A DNA stretch of 64,000 nucleotides from Theobroma cacao (taxonomy: Eukaryota > Streptophyta > Magnoliopsida > Malvales > Malvaceae), in contig NC_030852.1 of NCBI RefSeq assembly GCF_000208745.1, forward strand, positions 22,354,612-22,418,611. Direction: 5' to 3'. Each line of letters starts with the position of its first letter. The stretch's first letter is position 1. The notes under the pieces were generated by a model. That model ran no database searches. It was given only the letters and a program-made list of their open reading frames with translations, and was not told the origin of the DNA. The translations under genes were made by a program, and so were the position numbers. Shown here in pieces: positions 63,043-64,000 of this stretch.

Positions 63043-64000
63043 CAATGGCCGTTGATCATGTGATGAACAAAACAAAAAGATCCCAACTTTCTTTCTGGGA
63101 TTTCTTTTTATGGCGCGGACCCGGAAAAAACAAGAATTAACAAACACAACGGGGGAGTGAGTTGTAAACGGAGTTTCAGCTTCTCTCTGTCTCTGCGTCT
63201 CTATCCTTTCTTCTTAGAAAGAAAGCAACAAAAGAGAGCAGAAAACGAAGCCTTTTATACAATGAACATCCAAAGATAGGAGAATTTCTTCTTTCACTTT
63301 CAAAAATTATATTTATATACGTATGTGTATATATTTTTGTGGGAAGCGCCAATTGCGGGGAAGATAATGGATAGAGAAAGAAGGGTTTTTAATGTGGCTG
63401 GCAAACAAAACAGTGAGGCTACCGAAATCAACGGAAAGATTGAAATGAAAACCTTTTGATGAAGTTCTCCTTTTGAAGCAAAATTTCTAGGGAATTAAAT
63501 GGGAAAAAGAAACGTTCCCCTTTTTTTTGTTTGTTTGCTTGGGAGTCTCTATATTCTCTCTTCTTGTTTCTGTCTGTCTGTCTGTCCCTGTAAAATTTTG
63601 TTTTGTCAAGTCTCTGTTTAATGAAGTTTGTATCATTCTGTGTTTGTATTCCACAGGGTGAGTACAAATAATGGCTGCCATTTTACTACAAACAGACAGG
63701 GGTGCCTTTTCTTAAATAATAATAATAATAATTAATGACTAATGATTTGTTTTATATTAATTTAATAATTGATTTATTTTTTGGCCCTTTTTGCTTAATG
63801 GGAATGGTTGGGTTGTTGTTGACTTAAATGAGGGTTTTTTGTCTTTGAAAATCTTAGGTTTGAAATCTACGTTGCCGGTTCGTTGCATATCCCTCTACTA
63901 CCAAAAACCCGTGATATGAATCTCTAATAACTTGATGCAATTAATTATACACTTTCCATGTTACATGGTCCAGATTTGGTTGAAGCACAATAGTAAATGT
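63043..64000. promoter_or_regulatory. Leader and upstream region of the IBS1-like gene
   Basis: No separate gene is seen. It should contain the 5' untranslated region and promoter of the minus-strand kinase. An (AAT)n run lies near 63715-63733. No TATA box could be assigned with confidence. Confidence 0.45.

Noticed and set aside
63043..63147. In-frame N-terminal extension of the IBS1-like kinase from an ATG at 63147
   Set aside because: It would bury the MGCVSSK acylation signal, which is the family's N terminus. The extension has no domain-like sequence.
1..64000. CRISPR arrays, operons or phage genes
   Set aside because: The window has intron-rich eukaryotic genes; the regular repeats seen are microsatellites or transposon parts.

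Overview
This is a stretch of nuclear DNA from a flowering plant, most likely a eudicot. The evidence is many short exons with GT-AG introns, plant-only protein families, an AT-rich background with microsatellites, and a LINE carrying an RNase H domain nested with an LTR element. No prokaryotic feature (operon, CRISPR array) was seen. I cannot name the species. One undetermined base (n) sits in a GA/CT microsatellite near 8390.

Layout. 1-340: probably the last exon of a plus-strand gene that enters from the left. 2081-2783 (minus): a two-exon gene for a small membrane/coiled-coil protein of unknown function. 3486-6143 (minus): an intronless malectin-like receptor kinase of the CrRLK1L family, closest to Arabidopsis CAP1/ERULUS. 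6843-14857 (minus): an 18-exon TPR-RING-LON (LONRF-type) ubiquitin ligase, rebuilt exon by exon with an open frame of 491 codons. 14858-24995: about 10 kb of AT-rich intergenic DNA with repeat remnants. 24996-25997 (plus): an intronless six-pass membrane protein. 28025-39870 (minus): a 17-exon class II formin of 1449 residues (PTEN-like, C2-like, acidic linker, FH1, FH2). 41600-48170: a nested repeat in which an inverted-repeat element is split by a 5'-truncated L1-type LINE, itself split by a 2.5-kb element that looks like a solo LTR. 48171-56031: AT-rich intergenic DNA with three more copies of a foldback-type repeat family. 56032-63042 (minus): a 9-exon CDK-like kinase of 716 residues, closest to Arabidopsis IBS1. 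63043-64000: its leader and upstream DNA.

The genes do not form an operon-like system. The ERULUS-like kinase and the class II formin both belong to families linked to cell expansion and the actin/cell-wall interface, and the IBS1-like and LONRF-like genes to signalling and protein turnover, but nothing in the sequence shows that they work together.

The multi-exon models were built by reading splice sites by eye and requiring the reading frame to be conserved across every junction and family motifs to continue over them. I found no novel system. The most unusual items are a near-perfect palindrome over the formin start codon, the nested repeat, the foldback repeat family, a cluster of palindromes inside the LTR-like element, and the formin PTEN-like domain that lacks the catalytic arginine.
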